A stretch of DNA of 64,000 bases, taken from positions 17,995,638 to 18,059,637 of the forward strand of contig OZ059900.1 of the NCBI GenBank assembly GCA_964057225.1. Direction: 5' to 3'. The DNA is from Auanema rhodensis (Eukaryota > Nematoda > Chromadorea > Rhabditida > Rhabditidae). The translations under genes and the position numbers were made by a program. The notes beneath the pieces are model-generated. The model was not told the origin of the DNA and did not search any database. It saw only the letters and a list, made by a program, of their open reading frames with translations. This document shows positions 1 through 11,800 of the stretch, in pieces (positions within the stretch are counted from its first letter, which is position 1; every line of letters starts with the position of its first letter).

Positions 1-3000
1 AATACTGTGTTTTTGTATTTTTCTAGCGTTCAGCATGTAAAATGCTTCATTTTAGTATGTGACACGCTGAAATTCGTTGCATTTGACGACTCATATGAAC
101 AAAAATCGATTTAATCAATATTAGCCATAAGGGGCGTGCCCTCAGAATATGCTAATTTCCTTAATTTTCTAACCCCTGTTTTTTTGTCGTGAAAGTGGAA
201 CTAGACGTTGTAGGAACAATTTTGAGCTAGGTTTCATTGACATTGCATGAGTTTGAACACATGAAATCGTAAGTCAAAACCTTGTTTACAGCGAAATTTC
301 CAAAAACTGGTTTTCCAGCATAATAAAATATTTCTCATGGGAAATACTGTGTTTTTGTATTTTTCTAGTGTTCAGCATGTGAAATGCTTCATTTTAGTAT
401 GTAACACGCTGAAATTCGTTGCATTTGACGACTCATATGAACAAAAATCGATTTAATCAATATTAGCCATAAGGGGCGTGCCCTCAGAATATGCTAATTT
501 CCTTAATTTTCTAACCCCGGTTTTTTTGTCGTGAAAGTGGAATTAGACGTTGTAGGAACAATTTTGAGCTAGGTTTCATTGACATTGCATGAGTTTGAAC
601 ACATGAAATCGTAAGTCAAAACCTTGTTTACAGCGAAATTTCCAAAAACTGGTTTTCCAGCATAATAAAATATTTCTCATGGGAAATACTGTGTTTTTGT
701 ATTTTTCTAGTGTTCAGCATGTAAAATGCTTCATTTTAGTATGTAACACGCTGAAATTCGTTGCATTTGACTACTCATATGAACAAAAATCGATTTAATC
801 AATATTAGCCATAAGGGGCGTGCCCTCAGAATATGCTAATTTCCTTAATTTTCTAACCCCTGTTTTTTTGTCGTGAAAGTGGAACTAGACGTTGTACAAA
901 CAATTTTGAGCTAGGTTTCATTGACATTGCATGAGTTTGAACACATGAAATCGTAAGTCAAAACCTTGTTTACAGCGAAATTTCCAAAAACTGGTTTTCC
1001 AGCATAATAAAATATTTCTCATGAGAAATACTGTGTTTTTGTATTTTTCTAGTGTTCAGCATGTAAAATGCTTCATTTTAGTATGTAACACGATGAAATT
1101 CGTTGCATTTGACGACTCATATGAACAAAAATCGATTTAATCAATATTAGCCATAAGGGGCGTGCCCTCAGAATATGCTAATTTCCTTAATTTTCTAACC
1201 CCTGTTTTTTTGTCGTGAAAGTGGAACTAGACGTTGTAGGAACAATTTTGAGCTAGGTTTCATTGACATTGCATGAGTTTGAACACATGAAATCGTAAGT
1301 CAAAACCTTGTTTACAGCGAAATTTCCAAAAACTGGTTTTCCAGCATAATAAAATATTTCTCATGGGAAATACTGTGTTTTTGTATTTTTCTAGTGTTCA
1401 GCATGTGAAATGCTTCATTTTAGTATGTAACACGCTGAAATTCGTTGCATTTGACGACTCATATGAACAAAAATCGATTTAATCAATATTAGCCATAAGG
1501 GGCGTGCCCTCAGAATATGCTAATTTCCTTAATTTTCTAACCCCGGTTTTTTTGTCGTGAAAGTGGAATTAGACGTTGTAGGAACAATTTTGAGCTAGGT
1601 TTCATTGACATTGCATGAGTTTGAACACATGAAATCGTAAGTCAAAACCTTGTTTACAGCGAAATTTCCAAAAACTGGTTTTCCAGCATAATAAAATATT
1701 TCTCATGGGAAATACTGTGTTTTTGTATTTTTCTAGTGTTCAGCATGTAAAATGTTTCATTTAAGTATGTAACACGCTGAAATTCGTTGCATTTGACGAC
1801 TCATATGAACAAAAATCGATTTAATCAATATTAGCCATAAGGGGCGTGCCCTCAGAATATGCTAATTTCCTTAATTTTCTAACCCCTGTTTTTTTGTCGT
1901 GAAAGTGGAACTAGACGTTGTAGGAACAATTTTGAGCTAGGTTTCATTGACATTGCATGAGTTTGAACACATGAAATCGTAAGTCAAAACCTTGTTTACA
2001 GCGAAATTTCCAAAAACTGGTTTTCCAGCATAATAAAATATTTCTCATGGGAAATACTGTGTTTTTGTATTTTTCTAGTGTTCAGCATGTAAAATGCTTC
2101 ATTTTAGTATGTAACACGCTGAAATTCGTTGCATTTGACGACTCATATGAACAAAAATCGATTTAATCAATATTAGCCATAAGGGGCGTGCCCTCAGAAT
2201 ATGCTAATTTCCTTAATTTTCTAACCCCTGTTTTTTTGTCGTGAAAGTGGAATTAGACGTTGTAGGAACAATTTTGAGCTAGGTTTCATTGACATTGCAT
2301 GAGTTTGAACGCATGAAATCGTAAGTCAAAACCTTGTTTACAGCGAAATTTCCAAAAACTGGTTTTCCAGCATAATAAAATATTTCTCATGGGAAATACT
2401 GTGTTTTTGTATTTTTATAGTGTTCAGCATGTAAAATGCTTCATTTTAGTATGTAACACGCTGAAATTCGTTGCATTTGACGACTCATATGAACAAAAAT
2501 CGATTTAATCAATATTAGCCATAAGGGGCGTGCCCTCAGAATATGCTAATTTCCTTAATTTTCTAACCCCGGTTTTTTTGTCGTGAAAGTGGAATTAGAC
2601 GTTGTAGGAACAATTTTGAGCTAGGTTTCATTGACATTGCATGAGTTTGAACACATGAAATCGTAAGTCAAAACCTTGTTTACAGCGAAATTTCCAAAAA
2701 CTGGTTTTCCAGCATAATAAAATATTTCTCATGGGAAATACTGTGTTTTTGTATTTTTCTAGTGTTCAGCATGTGAAATGCTTCATTTTAGTATGTAACA
2801 CGCTGAAATTCGTTGCATTTGACTACTCATATGAACAAAAATCGATTTAATCAATATTAGCCATAAGGGGCGTGCCCTCAGAATATGCTAATTTCCTTAA
2901 TTTTCTAACCCCGGTTTTTTTGTCGTGAAAGTGGAATTAGACGTTGTAGGAACAATTTTGAGCTAGGTTTCATTGACATTGCATGAGTTTGAACACATGA

Positions 3001-3790
3001 AATCGTAAGTCAAAACCTTGTTTACAGCGAAATTTCCAAAAACTGGTTTTCCAGCATAATAAAATATTTCTCATGGGAAATACTGTGTTTTTGTATTTTT
3101 CTAGTGTTCAGCATGTAAAATGCTTCATTTTAGTATGTAACACGCTGAAATTCGTTGCATTTGACGACTCATATGAACAAAAATCGATTTAATCAATATT
3201 AGCCATAAGGGGCGTGCCCTCAGAATATGCTAATTTCCTTAATTTTCTAACCCCTGTTTTTTTGTCGTGAAAGTGGAACTAGACGTTGTAGGAACAATTT
3301 TGAGCTAGGTTTCATTGACATTGCATGAGTTTGAACACATGAAATCGTAAGTCAAAACCTTGTTTACAGCGAAATTTCCAAAAACTGGTTTTCCAGCATA
3401 ATAAAATATTTCTCATGAGAAATACTGTGTTTTTGTATTTTTCTAGTGTTCAGCATGTAAAATGCTTCATTTTAGTATGTAACACGATGAAATTCGTTGC
3501 ATTTGACGACTCATATGAACAAAAATCGATTTAATCAATATTAGCCATAAGGGGCGTGCCCTCAGAATATGCTAATTTCATTAATTTTCTAACCCCTGTT
3601 TTTTTGTCGTGAAAGTGGAACTAGACGTTGTAGGAACAATTTTGAGCTAGGTTTCATTGACATTGCATGAGTTTGAACACATGAAATCGTAAGTCAAAAC
3701 CTTGTTTACAGCGAAATTTCCAAAAACTGGTTTTCCAGCATAATAAAATATTTCTCATGGGAAATACTGTGTTTTTGTATTTTTCTAGTG

Positions 3791-3833
3791 TTCAGCATGT
3801 AAAATGCTTCATTTTAGTATGTAACACGCTGAA
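3791..3833. other. Imperfect dyad with inner hairpin, present in every monomer
   Basis: Monomer positions 29-71, shown for M12. The outer arms TTCAGCATGT and ACACGCTGAA pair at 9 of 10 positions, with one A/C mismatch. Inside lies TAAAATG-CTT-CATTTTA, a perfect 7-bp stem with a 3-nt loop; it shares one T with the outer arm, so both cannot be fully formed at once. Several recurrent variants fall in it: position 39 A to G leaves a G-T pair, 40 A to G and 53 T to A break inner pairs, and 67 C to A breaks an outer pair. Such dyads could extrude as cruciforms or bind a protein dimer; function is not shown by the sequence. Confidence 0.6.
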
Positions 3834-3893
3834 ATTCGTTGCATTTGACGACTCATATGAACAAAAATCGATTTAATCAATATTAGCCATAAG

Positions 3894-3903
3894 GGGCGTG
3901 CCC
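3894..3903. other. GC-rich mini-dyad in each monomer
   Basis: GGGC-GT-GCCC at monomer positions 132-141, the only strongly GC-rich block of the monomer. It is nearly invariant; the main exceptions change position 132 (AAGCGGCG in five forward monomers, AAGAGGCG in M156 and M157) or 131 (CCATAAAGGG types in the inverted arm). Confidence 0.5.
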
Positions 3904-4068
3904 TCAGAATATGCTAATTTCCTTAATTTTCTAACCCCTGTTTTTTTGTCGTGAAAGTGGAACTAGACGTTGTAGGAACAATTTTGAGCTAGGTTTCATT
4001 GACATTGCATGAGTTTGAACACATGAAATCGTAAGTCAAAACCTTGTTTACAGCGAAATTTCCAAAAA

Positions 4069-4080
4069 CTGGTTTTCCAG
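4069..4080. other. CTGG-TTTT-CCAG short dyad in each monomer
   Basis: Monomer positions 307-318 form a 4-bp stem with a T4 loop. It overlaps an alternative stem, AAAAC-TG-GTTTT at 303-314. The block is almost invariant; M118 and M140 break it (CCACCAT for CCAGCAT) and position 303 changes in a few monomers. Role unknown. Confidence 0.4.
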
Positions 4081-4104
4081 CATAATAAAATATTTCTCAT
4101 GGGA

Positions 4105-7100
4105 AATACTGTGTTTTTGTATTTTTCTAGTGTTCAGCATGTGAAATGCTTCATTTTAGTATGTAACACGCTGAAATTCGTTGCATTTGACGACTCATAT
4201 GAACAAAAATCGATTTAATCAATATTAGCCATAAGGGGCGTGCCCTCAGAATATGCTAATTTCCTTAATTTTCTAACCCCGGTTTTTTTGTCGTGAAAGT
4301 GGAATTAGACGTTGTAGGAACAATTTTGAGCTAGGTTTCATTGACATTGCATGAGTTTGAACACATGAAATCGTAAGTCAAAACCTTGTTTACAGCGAAA
4401 TTTCCAAAAACTGGTTTTCCAGCATAATAAAATATTTCTCATGGGAAATACTGTGTTTTTGTATTTTTCTAGTGTTCAGCATGTAAAATGCTTCATTTTA
4501 GTATGTAACACGCTGAAATTCGTTGCATTTGACTACTCATATGAACAAAAATCGATTTAATCAATATTAGCCATAAGGGGCGTGCCCTCAGAATATGCTA
4601 ATTTCCTTAATTTTCTAACCCCTGTTTTTTTGTCGTGAAAGTGGAACTAGACGTTGTACAAACAATTTTGAGCTAGGTTTCATTGACATTGCATGAGTTT
4701 GAACACATGAAATCGTAAGTCAAAACCTTGTTTACAGCGAAATTTCCAAAAACTGGTTTTCCAGCATAATAAAATATTTCTCATGAGAAATACTGTGTTT
4801 TTGTATTTTTCTAGTGTTCAGCATGTAAAATGCTTCATTTTAGTATGTAACACGCTGAAATTCGTTGCATTTGACTACTCATATGAACAAAAATCGATTT
4901 AATCAATATTAGCCATAAGGGGCGTGCCCTCAGAATATGCTAATTTCCTTAATTTTCTAACCCCTGTTTTTTTGTCGTGAAAGTGGAACTAGACGTTGTA
5001 CAAACAATTTTGAGCTAGGTTTCATTGACATTGCATGAGTTTGAACACATGAAATCGTAAGTCAAAACCTTGTTTACAGCGAAATTTCCAAAAACTGGTT
5101 TTCCAGCATAATAAAATATTTCTCATGAGAAATACTGTGTTTTTGTATTTTTCTAGTGTTCAGCATGTAAAATGCTTCATTTTAGTATGTAACACGATGA
5201 AATTCGTTGCATTTGACGACTCATATGAACAAAAATCGATTTAATCAATATTAGCCATAAGGGGCGTGCCCTCAGAATATGCTAATTTCCTTAATTTTCT
5301 AACCCCTGTTTTTTTGTCGTGAAAGTGGAACTAGACGTTGTAGGAACAATTTTGAGCTAGGTTTCATTGACATTGCATGAGTTTGAACACATGAAATCGT
5401 AAGTCAAAACCTTGTTTACAGCGAAATTTCCAAAAACTGGTTTTCCAGCATAATAAAATATTTCTCATGGGAAATACTGTGTTTTTGTATTTTTCTAGTG
5501 TTCAGCATGTGAAATGCTTCATTTTAGTATGTAACACGCTGAAATTCGTTGCATTTGACGACTCATATGAACAAAAATCGATTTAATCAATATTAGCCAT
5601 AAGGGGCGTGCCCTCAGAATATGCTAATTTCCTTAATTTTCTAACCCCGGTTTTTTTGTCGTGAAAGTGGAATTAGACGTTGTAGGAACAATTTTGAGCT
5701 AGGTTTCATTGACATTGCATGAGTTTGAACACATGAAATCGTAAGTCAAAACCTTGTTTACAGCGAAATTTCCAAAAACTGGTTTTCCAGCATAATAAAA
5801 TATTTCTCATGGGAAATACTGTGTTTTTGTATTTTTCTAGTGTTCAGCATGTAAAATGTTTCATTTAAGTATGTAACACGCTGAAATTCGTTGCATTTGA
5901 CGACTCATATGAACAAAAATCGATTTAATCAATATTAGCCATAAGGGGCGTGCCCTCAGAATATGCTAATTTCCTTAATTTTCTAACCCCTGTTTTTTTG
6001 TCGTGAAAGTGGAACTAGACGTTGTAGGAACAATTTTGAGCTAGGTTTCATTGACATTGCATGAGTTTGAACACATGAAATCGTAAGTCAAAACCTTGTT
6101 TACAGCGAAATTTCCAAAAACTGGTTTTCCAGCATAATAAAATATTTCTCATGGGAAATACTGTGTTTTTGTATTTTTCTAGTGTTCAGCATGTAAAATG
6201 CTTCATTTTAGTATGTAACACGCTGAAATTCGTTGCATTTGACGACTCATATGAACAAAAATCGATTTAATCAATATTAGCCATAAGGGGCGTGCCCTCA
6301 GAATATGCTAATTTCCTTAATTTTCTAACCCCTGTTTTTTTGTCGTGAAAGTGGAATTAGACGTTGTAGGAACAATTTTGAGCTAGGTTTCATTGACATT
6401 GCATGAGTTTGAACGCATGAAATCGTAAGTCAAAACCTTGTTTACAGCGAAATTTCCAAAAACTGGTTTTCCAGCATAATAAAATATTTCTCATGGGAAA
6501 TACTGTGTTTTTGTATTTTTATAGTGTTCAGCATGTAAAATGCTTCATTTTAGTATGTAACACGCTGAAATTCGTTGCATTTGACGACTCATATGAACAA
6601 AAATCGATTTAATCAATATTAGCCATAAGGGGCGTGCCCTCAGAATATGCTAATTTCCTTAATTTTCTAACCCCGGTTTTTTTGTCGTGAAAGTGGAATT
6701 AGACGTTGTAGGAACAATTTTGAGCTAGGTTTCATTGACATTGCATGAGTTTGAACACATGAAATCGTAAGTCAAAACCTTGTTTACAGCGAAATTTCCA
6801 AAAACTGGTTTTCCAGCATAATAAAATATTTCTCATGGGAAATACTGTGTTTTTGTATTTTTCTAGTGTTCAGCATGTAAAATGCTTCATTTTAGTATGT
6901 AACACGCTGAAATTCGTTGCATTTGACTACTCATATGAACAAAAATCGATTTAATCAATATTAGCCATAAGGGGCGTGCCCTCAGAATATGCTAATTTCC
7001 TTAATTTTCTAACCCCTGTTTTTTTGTCGTGAAAGTGGAACTAGACGTTGTAGGAACAATTTTGAGCTAGGTTTCATTGACATTGCATGAGTTTGAACAC

Positions 7101-8892
7101 ATGAAATCGTAAGTCAAAACCTTGTTTACAGCGAAATTTCCAAAAACTGGTTTTCCAGCATAATAAAATATTTCTCATGAGAAATACTGTGTTTTTGTAT
7201 TTTTCTAGTGTTCAGCATGTAAAATGCTTCATTTTAGTATGTAACACGATGAAATTCGTTGCATTTGACGACTCATATGAACAAAAATCGATTTAATCAA
7301 TATTAGCCATAAGGGGCGTGCCCTCAGAATATGCTAATTTCATTAATTTTCTAACCCCTGTTTTTTTGTCGTGAAAGTGGAACTAGACGTTGTAGGAACA
7401 ATTTTGAGCTAGGTTTCATTGACATTGCATGAGTTTGAACACATGAAATCGTAAGTCAAAACCTTGTTTACAGCGAAATTTCCAAAAACTGGTTTTCCAG
7501 CATAATAAAATATTTCTCATGGGAAATACTGTGTTTTTGTATTTTTCTAGTGTTCAGCATGTAAAATGCTTCATTTTAGTATGTAACACGCTGAAATTCG
7601 TTGCATTTGACGACTCATATGAACAAAAATCGATTTAATCAATATTAGCCATAAGGGGCGTGCCCTCAGAATATGCTAATTTCCTTAATTTTCTAACCCC
7701 TGTTTTTTTGTCGTGAAAGTGGAACTAGACGTTGTAGGAACAATTTTGAGCTAGGTTTCATTGACATTGCATGAGTTTGAACACATGAAATCGTAAGTCA
7801 AAACCTTGTTTACAGCGAAATTTCCAAAAACTGGTTTTCCAGCATAATAAAATATTTCTCATGAGAAATACTGTGTTTTTGTATTTTTCTAGTGTTCAGC
7901 ATGTAAAATGCTTCATTTTAGTATGTAACACGATGAAATTCGTTGCATTTGACGACTCATATGAACAAAAATCGATTTAATCAATATTAGCCATAAGGGG
8001 CGTGCCCTCAGAATATGCTAATTTCATTAATTTTCTAACCCCTGTTTTTTTGTCGTGAAAGTGGAACTAGACGTTGTAGGAACAATTTTGAGCTAGGTTT
8101 CATTGACATTACATGAGTTTGAACACATGAAATCGTAAGTCAAAACCTTGTTTACAGCGAAATTTCCAAAAACTGGTTTTCCAGCATAATAAAATATTTC
8201 TCATGGGAAATACTGTGTTTTTGTATTTTTCTAGTGTTCAGCATGTAAAATGCTTCATTTTAGTATGTAACACGCTGAAATTCGTTGCATTTGACGACTC
8301 ATATGAACAAAAATCGATTTAATCAATATTAGCCATAAGGGGCGTGCCCTCAGAATATGCTAATTTCCTTAATTTTCTAACCCCTGTTTTTTTGTCGTGA
8401 AAGTGGAACTAGACGTTGTAGGAACAATTTTGAGCTAGGTTTCATTGACATTGCATGAGTTTGAACACATGAAATCGTAAGTCAAAACCTTGTTTACAGC
8501 GAAATTTCCAAAAACTGGTTTTCCAGCATAATAAAATATTTCTCATGGGAAATACTGTGTTTTTGTATTTTTCTAGTGTTCAGCATGTGAAATGCTTCAT
8601 TTTAGTATGTAACACGCTGAAATTCGTTGCATTTGACGACTCATATGAACAAAAATCGATTTAATCAATATTAGCCATAAGGGGCGTGCCCTCAGAATAT
8701 GCTAATTTCCTTAATTTTCTAACCCCGGTTTTTTTGTCGTGAAAGTGGAATTAGACGTTGTAGGAACAATTTTGAGCTAGGTTTCATTGACATTGCATGA
8801 GTTTGAACACATGAAATCGTAAGTCAAAACCTTGTTTACAGCGAAATTTCCAAAAACTGGTTTTCCAGCATAATAAAATATTTCTCATGGGA
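4105..8892 (+). repeat. Domain I, second partial 12-mer copy (M13-M26)
   Basis: Order is B-C-C-D-B-E-F-G, then a GACTAC type without GTACAAAC, D', plain (ATGAGA), D', plain, B. Compared with M1-M12 it has one extra C monomer, which is why the offset changes from 11 to 12 monomers along the block. Monomer M24 has the private change GACATTACATG near 8,111. The F-G-GACTAC-D'-plain(ATGAGA) run at 6,157-7,866 reappears at 19,837-21,546. Confidence 0.75.
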
Positions 8893-11800
8893 AATACTGT
8901 GTTTTTGTATTTTTCTAGTGTTCAGCATGTAAAATGCTTCATTTTAGTATGTAACACGCTGAAATTCGTTGCATTTGACGACTCATATGAACAAAAATCG
9001 ATTTAATCAATATTAGCCATAAGGGGCGTGCCCTCAGAATATGCTAATTTCCTTAATTTTCTAACCCCTGTTTTTTTGTCGTGAAAGTGGAACTAGACGT
9101 TGTAGGAACAATTTTGAGCTAGGTTTCATTGACATTGCATGAGTTTGAACACATGAAATCGTAAGTCAAAACCTTGTTTACAGCGAAATTTCCAAAAACT
9201 GGTTTTCCAGCATAATAAAATATTTCTCATGGGAAATACTGTGTTTTTGTATTTTTCTAGTGTTCAGCATGTGAAATGCTTCATTTTAGTATGTAACACG
9301 CTGAAATTCGTTGCATTTGACGACTCATATGAACAAAAATCGATTTAATCAATATTAGCCATAAGGGGCGTGCCCTCAGAATATGCTAATTTCCTTAATT
9401 TTCTAACCCCGGTTTTTTTGTCGTGAAAGTGGAATTAGACGTTGTAGGAACAATTTTGAGCTAGGTTTCATTGACATTGCATGAGTTTGAACACATGAAA
9501 TCGTAAGTCAAAACCTTGTTTACAGCGAAATTTCCAAAAACTGGTTTTCCAGCATAATAAAATATTTCTCATGGGAAATACTGTGTTTTTGTATTTTTCT
9601 AGTGTTCAGCATGTAAAATGCTTCATTTTAGTATGTAACACGCTGAAATTCGTTGCATTTGACTACTCATATGAACAAAAATCGATTTAATCAATATTAG
9701 CCATAAGGGGCGTGCCCTCAGAATATGCTAATTTCCTTAATTTTCTAACCCCTGTTTTTTTGTCGTGAAAGTGGAACTAGACGTTGTACAAACAATTTTG
9801 AGCTAGGTTTCATTGACATTGCATGAGTTTGAACACATGAAATCGTAAGTCAAAACCTTGTTTACAGCGAAATTTCCAAAAACTGGTTTTCCAGCATAAT
9901 AAAATATTTCTCATGAGAAATACTGTGTTTTTGTATTTTTCTAGTGTTCAGCATGTAAAATGCTTCATTTTAGTATGTAACACGCTGAAATTCGTTGCAT
10001 TTGACTACTCATATGAACAAAAATCGATTTAATCAATATTAGCCATAAGGGGCGTGCCCTCAGAATATGCTAATTTCCTTAATTTTCTAACCCCTGTTTT
10101 TTTGTCGTGAAAGTGGAACTAGACGTTGTACAAACAATTTTGAGCTAGGTTTCATTGACATTGCATGAGTTTGAACACATGAAATCGTAAGTCAAAACCT
10201 TGTTTACAGCGAAATTTCCAAAAACTGGTTTTCCAGCATAATAAAATATTTCTCATGAGAAATACTGTGTTTTTGTATTTTTCTAGTGTTCAGCATGTAA
10301 AATGCTTCATTTTAGTATGTAACACGATGAAATTCGTTGCATTTGACGACTCATATGAACAAAAATCGATTTAATCAATATTAGCCATAAGGGGCGTGCC
10401 CTCAGAATATGCTAATTTCCTTAATTTTCTAACCCCTGTTTTTTTGTCGTGAAAGTGGAACTAGACGTTGTAGGAACAATTTTGAGCTAGGTTTCATTGA
10501 CATTGCATGAGTTTGAACACATGAAATCGTAAGTCAAAACCTTGTTTACAGCGAAATTTCCAAAAACTGGTTTTCCAGCATAATAAAATATTTCTCATGG
10601 GAAATACTGTGTTTTTGTATTTTTCTAGTGTTCAGCATGTGAAATGCTTCATTTTAGTATGTAACACGCTGAAATTCGTTGCATTTGACGACTCATATGA
10701 ACAAAAATCGATTTAATCAATATTAGCCATAAGGGGCGTGCCCTCAGAATATGCTAATTTCCTTAATTTTCTAACCCCTGTTTTTTTGTCGTGAAAGTGG
10801 AAACAGACGTTGTAGGAACAATTTTGAGCTAGGTTTCATTGACATTGCATGAGTTTGAACACATGAAATCGTAAGTCAAAACCTTGTTTACAGCGAAATT
10901 TCCAAAAACTGGTTTTCCAGCATAATAAAATATTTCTCATGAGAAATACTGTATTTTTGTATTTTTCTAGTGTTCAGCATGTAAAATGCTTCATTTTAGT
11001 ATGTAACACGATGAAATTCGTTGCATTTGACGACTCATATGAACAAAAATCGATTTAATCAATATTAGCCATAAGGGGCGTGCCCTCAGAATATGCTAAT
11101 TTCATTAATTTTCTAACCCCTGTTTTTTTGTCGTGAAAGTGGAACTAGACGTTGTAGGAACAATTTTGAGCTAGGTTTCATTGACATTGCATGAGTTTGA
11201 ACACATGAAATCGTAAGTCAAAACCTTGTTTACAGCGAAATTTCCAAAAACTGGTTTTCCAGCATAATAAAATATTTCTCATGGGAAATACTGTGTTTTT
11301 GTATTTTTCTAGTGTTCAGCATGTAAAATGCTTCATTTTAGTATGTAACACGCTGAAATTCGTTGCATTTGACGACTCATATGAACAAAAATCGATTTAA
11401 TCAATATTAGCCATAAGGGGCGTGCCCTCAGAATATGCTAATTTCCTTAATTTTCTAACCCCTGTTTTTTTGTCGTGAAAGTGGAAACAGACGTTGTAGG
11501 AACAATTTTGAGCTAGGTTTCATTGACATTGCATGAGTTTGAACACATGAAATCGTAAGTCAAAACCTTGTTTACAGCGAAATTTCCAAAAACTGGTTTT
11601 CCAGCATAATAAAATATTTCTCATGAGAAATACTGTGTTTTTGTATTTTTCTAGTGTTCAGCATGTAAAATGCTTCATTTTAGTATGTAACACGATGAAA
11701 TTCGTTGCATTTGACGACTCATATGAACAAAAATCGATTTAATCAATATTAGCCATAAGGGGCGTGCCCTCAGAATATGCTAATTTCATTAATTTTCTAA

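Larger units (their letters stand above)
1..4104 (+). repeat. Domain I, first block of mixed monomer types (M1-M12)
   Basis: Twelve monomers. In order: a plain type with two private changes (TAGCGTTC and GTGACACG); GTGAAATG/CCCCGG/GGAATTAG type (B); GACTAC/GTACAAAC type (C); CGATG type (D); B; a type with AATGTTTCATTTAAG (E); a GGAATTAG/GAACGC type (F); a TTATAG type (G); a B-like type with GACTAC; a plain ATGAGA type; a CGATG/TTCATTAA type (D'); plain. The run D-B-E-F-G at 1,027-2,736 recurs at 5,131-6,840, an offset of 12 monomers (4,104 bp). Confidence 0.8.
3763..4104 (+). repeat. Representative 342-bp monomer (commonest type, M12)
   Basis: Chosen as reference because it has the majority base at every variable site I tracked. 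Variable monomer positions are 22/23 (TTCTAG, TTATAG or TACTAG), 39/40 (GTAAAATG, GTGAAATG or GTAGAATG), 44/45, 67 (CGCTG or CGATG), 87/88 (GACGAC, GACTAC or GAAGAC), 105/106, 132, 160 (TTCCTTAA or TTCATTAA), 177 (CCCCTG or CCCCGG), 200-202, 213/214 (TAGGAAC, TACAAAC or TACGAAC), 222, 259 (GAACAC or GAACGC), 303 and 340 (ATGGGA or ATGAGA). These combine into recurring haplotypes that order the array. An NdeI site lies at 92-97, a ClaI site at 105-110 and SspI sites at 117-122 and 327-332, which would give a 342-bp digestion ladder. Confidence 0.95.

Noticed and set aside
157-186. Bacterial-type terminator formed by the GC dyad followed by the T tract
   Set aside because: The GC dyad (132-141) and the T7 tract (179-185) are almost 40 bp apart, and there is no gene to terminate.
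1-342. Assignment to a named satellite family, such as beetle 360-bp or grass 340-380-bp subtelomeric repeats
   Set aside because: Length alone is suggestive, but I do not recognise the sequence and cannot search a database. A similarity search of one monomer against satellite libraries would decide.
343-684. Telomeric or rDNA-type repeat
   Set aside because: There is no short G-rich telomere motif and no rRNA-like sequence; the 342-bp AT-rich unit is a simple satellite.
3757-3876. A 39-codon ORF (ATG at monomer position 337, stop at 112) that recurs in the same frame in every monomer, since 342 is a multiple of 3
   Set aside because: It stops in every monomer, has no recognisable motif or start context, and amino-acid-changing variants are spread through it. 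Recurrence simply follows from the repeat.
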